Source: an uncultured Bacteroidales bacterium (lineage in GTDB: Bacteria > Bacteroidota > Bacteroidia > Bacteroidales > Paludibacteraceae). Taken from it: 8,545 nucleotides of DNA. The position numbers and the translations under genes were made by a program. Below are positions 7,101 to 8,545 of this stretch, piece by piece. Within the stretch, counting starts at the first letter, position 1. The number at the start of each line of letters is the position of its first letter. The stretch is from the NCBI GenBank assembly GCA_937891905.1, contig CALATT010000125.1, positions 1 through 8,545 of the forward strand, in the 5' to 3' direction. The notes beneath the pieces were generated by a model. That model had not been told where the DNA came from. It searched no databases and was given only the letters and a program-made list of their open reading frames with translations.

Positions 7101-8545
7101 ACGCAGTTCTTCACTGCCATCGGTAGAGAACTCACCCACTTGATACACTTTGCCATTGTAGGTGTATTCATATGCCACGGCGAGCACTTCGTCTTGGTTG
7201 AGTGCAGATTTGAGGGAGATATATCCCAATGCGCTATTGAGGGTATATTCGCTGCTGGTCAGTAGTCGCGCCGACTCAATCTTCTCAAAGTCTGTTCCTC
7301 CCTCCATACCGTTCAGTCCCTCGAGTGCGGTACTGGTTTGTTGGAAATCACGGAAACCTGTAGCTCGGATGGCAGCATATAGTCCGTTGGCGTTGTTGTC
7401 TGGTGCACTATTAGGTACGCCGCCCCATGATGTATTTTGGATGTGTGTGCTACTTTCACCAAGGTCGGTGAAGGCCACAATATTACGCGCTTGGTCGTAG
7501 TTGGCGCGCTTGTTGGTGATCCATACTTCAATCTTATTGATTGTCACGCCTGAAGCGATGTATGGTACGGACGCCATGGCGCTTTCGTAGTTGTCGCGGA
7601 AGAAGTGAGAAAGGAAGAAGTGACGATTTTCATCGTACATATCGCCTGATATCTCGAATTTCGTCATCTGCGCACCACCTTTGCTGCTGACGGTCTGCGC
7701 CTCGCTATTCTGTTGTGAGATAAGGGCTTGTATCTTCAGTTTGCCAAACTGGAGGTTGGTCTTGATACCAAAGAGCGCTTGACTACCGCGAATGAGAGAG
7801 GAAGGCAGGTCCATAGTAACATTACCTGCTTCGATAGACTGAATAATGTCGTCTTCCTCGCCTTTGTAGTTCAGTTTGAGGTTCTGCTGGTCAAAGGAGA
7901 ACGATGCTTCGGTGTTGTAGGAGAGGTTGAAATTGAGTTTCTGTCCCACCTTACCTTGCACGCTCACTTGTATCTTCTCGTCAAAGTCGAAGATATTGTT
8001 GTTTCGTGCGCGTAGCGTAAGGGATGGATTGGCAATGTATTGGTGTTTGAATCCAAAGAGCAGTTCTGCTGAACCTTGCATCTTGAGTTGCACGCCGCCA
8101 GGACCGAACACTTTATCTGCAGCACCGATGTTGAATTTCATATCGGTGATGTCAAATTTCTTCTCGTTGTTGTGTTCTACCTCGCCTATTTTCTGTTGCC
8201 AATAGCGCTGCATAATTTGTCGCTCGGCGTACTGGTTGTATTCTTCTTGTGTGAGTAAGTAAGGCGTGGTAATATCTGTCTCGCCCACTCGCGTGCGTAT
8301 GACATAAGTACCCGTCTCTGGTTGGTACTCCACGCTTGTCTTGATATTCTCTGGGTCGTTGAAATCGAGTGACGAGTGTGGAGTGGTCAGTTCGCCGTAG
8401 TTCTGTGCACCGAGTTGTCTCACTTGGGTAGGTGCCCAGATGGCGGAGTCGGTGAGTGTTACCACATCCGCTGCCTCTTCAGGCGTCAGTTCCTCGCCTC
8501 CTTGCCCCTTGGTCTCCCTTCCCTTTAGGGAGGGGCTGGGGGTAG
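1128..8545 (-). CDS. sprA: SprA/Sov, type IX secretion outer-membrane translocon (5' end missing)
   Basis: SprA is the very large outer-membrane beta-barrel through which the type IX secretion system exports proteins carrying C-terminal sorting domains; in Flavobacterium it works with PorV and a plug protein, and it also serves gliding. In view are 2471 codons without interruption, close to the 2400-2500 residues of known SprA/Sov. Counting from the GTG at 8463-8465, family segments include DPENIKTSVEYQPETGTYV (~37-55), GHTKDVGSVGTAYIDDFEAT with WFLASTP (~775-812), HYYRGSDYDRD with HYNGTEGNSP (~1075-1108), VWVNELRLSQF (~1470), LPNWSVTYDGLGKIPW with TLTHAY (~2205-2240), and EAFAPLIGLNMT with EYRKQRNLALN (~2285-2320). 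The C-terminus, ending NIGLNIKLMLTR, resembles a final barrel strand. The GTG is not taken as the start: the frame stays open for 26 more codons to the edge, and an outer-membrane protein needs a signal peptide, which must lie beyond the window. The stop is TAA at 1128-1130. Confidence 0.97.
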   Translation of the reverse strand, partial: TPSPSLKGRETKGQGGEELTPEEAADVVTLTDSAIWAPTQVRQLGAQNYGELTTPHSSLDFNDPENIKTSVEYQPETGTYVIRTRVGETDITTPYLLTQEEYNQYAERQIMQRYWQQKIGEVEHNNEKKFDITDMKFNIGAADKVFGPGGVQLKMQGSAELLFGFKHQYIANPSLTLRARNNNIFDFDEKIQVSVQGKVGQKLNFNLSYNTEASFSFDQQNLKLNYKGEEDDIIQSIEAGNVTMDLPSSLIRGSQALFGIKTNLQFGKLKIQALISQQNSEAQTVSSKGGAQMTKFEISGDMYDENRHFFLSHFFRDNYESAMASVPYIASGVTINKIEVWITNKRANYDQARNIVAFTDLGESSTHIQNTSWGGVPNSAPDNNANGLYAAIRATGFRDFQQTSTALEGLNGMEGGTDFEKIESARLLTSSEYTLNSALGYISLKSALNQDEVLAVAYEYTYNGKVYQVGEFSTDGSEELRAPNAMALKMLKSSANAPDKKGRGTWDLMMKNIYSLGATSINSDKFELYVTYRNDSVGTEMQYLNEGPINGKQLLRVMNLDRLDMKNNASPDGRFDFVEGLTIYTSNGKIIFPVLEPFGSHLAAQLGNDPRLVNKYCFQELYDSTLIVAQELSEKNKFHLTGKYKGTNGSEIRLGAMNVPRGSVTVTAGGATLIENVDYTVDYTMGTVTILNTSILESGTNVDVKLENQSTFSMQRKSLFGAHLEYEFSKDLVIGGTIMHLRERPMTTKVNTGSEPLANTIWGVNGSWKTEMQWLTNAIDKIPWITATAPSTFQINAEFAHLIPGHTKDVGSVGTAYIDDFEATTTNIDVHYPSYWFLASTPYVFDESRDINQPTYNKNRAHLSWYTVDPIFGHPQNNTPAHIKNDITALSDHRTRVVYQDEIYPNRQQATTVDTKLPILNLSFYPNERGQYNISADQIGTDGYLTNPKQRWGGMMRRLDNTDFEKANIEYIEFWLMDPALTNPEGYDGEMYINLGDVSEDILHDGKKAFEHGMPISDADLGRVDSTIWGYVPRTTSTVTAFSNEEGARTRQDIGLDGLSNEQEKTWPAYSQYIKALEQRVAPDVLTAWRSDDFSPLNDPAGDNFHYYRGSDYDRDEVSILDRYKHYNGTEGNSPATEQQTETYGTASTLTPDVEDINLDNTLNEYEKYYQYKVLLRPDMMEVGRQHITEKKVSKVTLPNGQTQDVTWYQFKIPLRGDSASVQKIGSIRNWKSIRFMRIYLTGCSQETHLRFATMDLVRGEWRQYTRDLAPIGTPVNTGASIDVQTVNIEENSTRTPINYVLPPGVSRQTDPGQAQLIALNEQAMVLRVMNLSPHDARAMYKNTGYDMRQYKNLQMFVHAEQMSALDPELKDGDLTCFIRLGSDLRNNYYEYEIPLKLTEPGLYNNNNERDREAVWPTENMFDFPLSVLTNAKVARNKAKRAGNAGVGNTIPYTIYDDENGKPQNRITVLGNPTLEEVSTIMIGVRNNGQHEATGEVWVNELRLSQFNEQGGVAAMANASLSLSDIAQVNVAGRLETAGYGSIESNVLDRNLENFYQVSVSAALEGGRLFPEKAKIQMPLYVSYTNETISPDFDPLDTDIKLSETLDTYDTQAERDSIKQMSNTVHESTSFSVSNMKVNIHSKKRDMFYDPANFSISAAYNKQAEHSPEMETNYTTDYKGSFQYAYSFNPKPWEPFSKVDKVQKVKFLKEMNFYYLPQSWAFSTNMHRTFSHMKMRDLAGSAVNNMDLTFSKDFTWDRNVDIKYDLTKNIKFSFQSAMNAIIDEGKYTPEILNGRYFDDEFNHNQYEAWRDTIQRSLAKFGSPFTYQQVFTASWNVPFNRIPYLEPLTANASYNANYNWNRTASTTDGADYGNTVSSLQSWQVDGGINFEQWYNKSNYWKKMTQHYTGRGSRRNFKPKTFTQTVALKKGEDTEITHRLNSELLTIIVTDSVGKKVPVKFKPAGNTKVTITPAADCAQANVSITTRNPNEKTPAQVAGDMFAYVGTMFRRLQVTYRETNSMTLPGFEPEAGFMGQRKMEGGYAPGYDFAFGFIPDNMVERAKEQGWLSGDTSIVQPATRAHTSDLDIKLTLEPLPGFKIQLNGKRYMAQSNSIIYSYDQLQETMTGSFNITQCAIGTMFSRVGNQEENFANAAYDQFLTNRELLAGRIQEQYNGTVLPSAGFMSNIPIGTTYDPSKHGRVSNNSADVLVPAFLSAYTGRDASRMNLNPFLSILQILPNWSVTYDGLGKIPWMKEHFKSITLTHAYTCKYAIGSYGSYSTWVGADNNNKMLGFVRDVTTDMPRPSSAYDISNVTLTEAFAPLIGLNMTMKNSLSLKAEYRKQRNLALNVTSVQLTEGHTSEFVIGAGYTIKNLNFIAKKKDGGQKKVSNDLKLQVDVSYKDVKMLLRKVEEGITQASSGNKVLAIKISADYVLSQKINLQLFYDHQGTTPLISSSYPIKADNIGLNIKLMLTR
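8516..8535. repeat. GC-rich palindromic element within sprA 5' coding region
   Basis: Arms 8516-8524 and 8527-8535 are complementary over 9 positions, with a single non-Watson-Crick position (T8519 against G8532) and a TT centre at 8525-8526. The palindrome continues into a G-rich flank, GCTGGGGGTAG (8535-8545), up to the window edge. This composition and shape resemble a dispersed repeat I associate with Bacteroidetes genomes, built around CCCTCCCTTTAGGGAGGG. That identity is from memory and cannot be confirmed from one copy. Read on the minus strand it stays in the sprA frame and encodes TPSPSLKGRE, which falls in the expected low-conservation linker between signal peptide and mature SprA. 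Confidence 0.65.

Noticed and set aside
8463..8465. GTG as the sprA start codon, giving a 2445-residue protein
   Set aside because: The frame remains open for 26 further codons to the window edge, and the protein starting here would have no signal peptide, which an outer-membrane T9SS channel requires.

Overview
The window looks like ordinary chromosomal DNA from a Bacteroidetes bacterium, probably of the order Bacteroidales. The main reason is a single reading frame covering about 87% of the window that encodes SprA (Sov in Porphyromonas), the giant outer-membrane translocon of the type IX secretion system, which is confined to this phylum and its close relatives. Two details agree: the tRNA at the left edge has no encoded CCA end, and no clear Shine-Dalgarno sequence precedes the visible genes. 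Genus cannot be assigned from this sequence alone.

Layout, left to right. Bases 1-62 hold the 3' part of a tRNA-Arg (anticodon ACG) on the plus strand, cut by the window edge. A strong hairpin followed by a T run (75-112) ends its transcript. The plus-strand gene dtd (137-592) encodes a D-aminoacyl-tRNA deacylase. It converges on a minus-strand gene (621-1118) for a small P-loop kinase like the nicotinamide riboside kinase domain of NadR. The 28 bases between these two genes consist of an imperfect 8-base tandem repeat that supplies stop codons in all six frames. The kinase starts 9 bases after the sprA stop codon (both on the minus strand), so the two are probably co-transcribed. sprA fills 1128-8545 and runs off the right edge; its signal peptide and true start lie outside the window.

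The genes do not form one pathway. tRNA-Arg and dtd belong to translation and its quality control, the kinase to NAD-precursor salvage, and SprA to protein secretion and gliding or cell-surface assembly. There is no gene-free stretch over 300 bases, and I see no insertion sequence, CRISPR array or phage gene. The many other open frames lying over sprA are antisense or out-of-frame shadows.

I see no convincing new multi-gene system. The points worth a second look are small: a GC-rich palindromic element translated in frame near the SprA N-terminus, the 8-base repeat that ends two convergent genes, the shortened C-terminus of the kinase next to that repeat, and a dtd whose protein reads more like Firmicutes homologues than typical Bacteroides ones.
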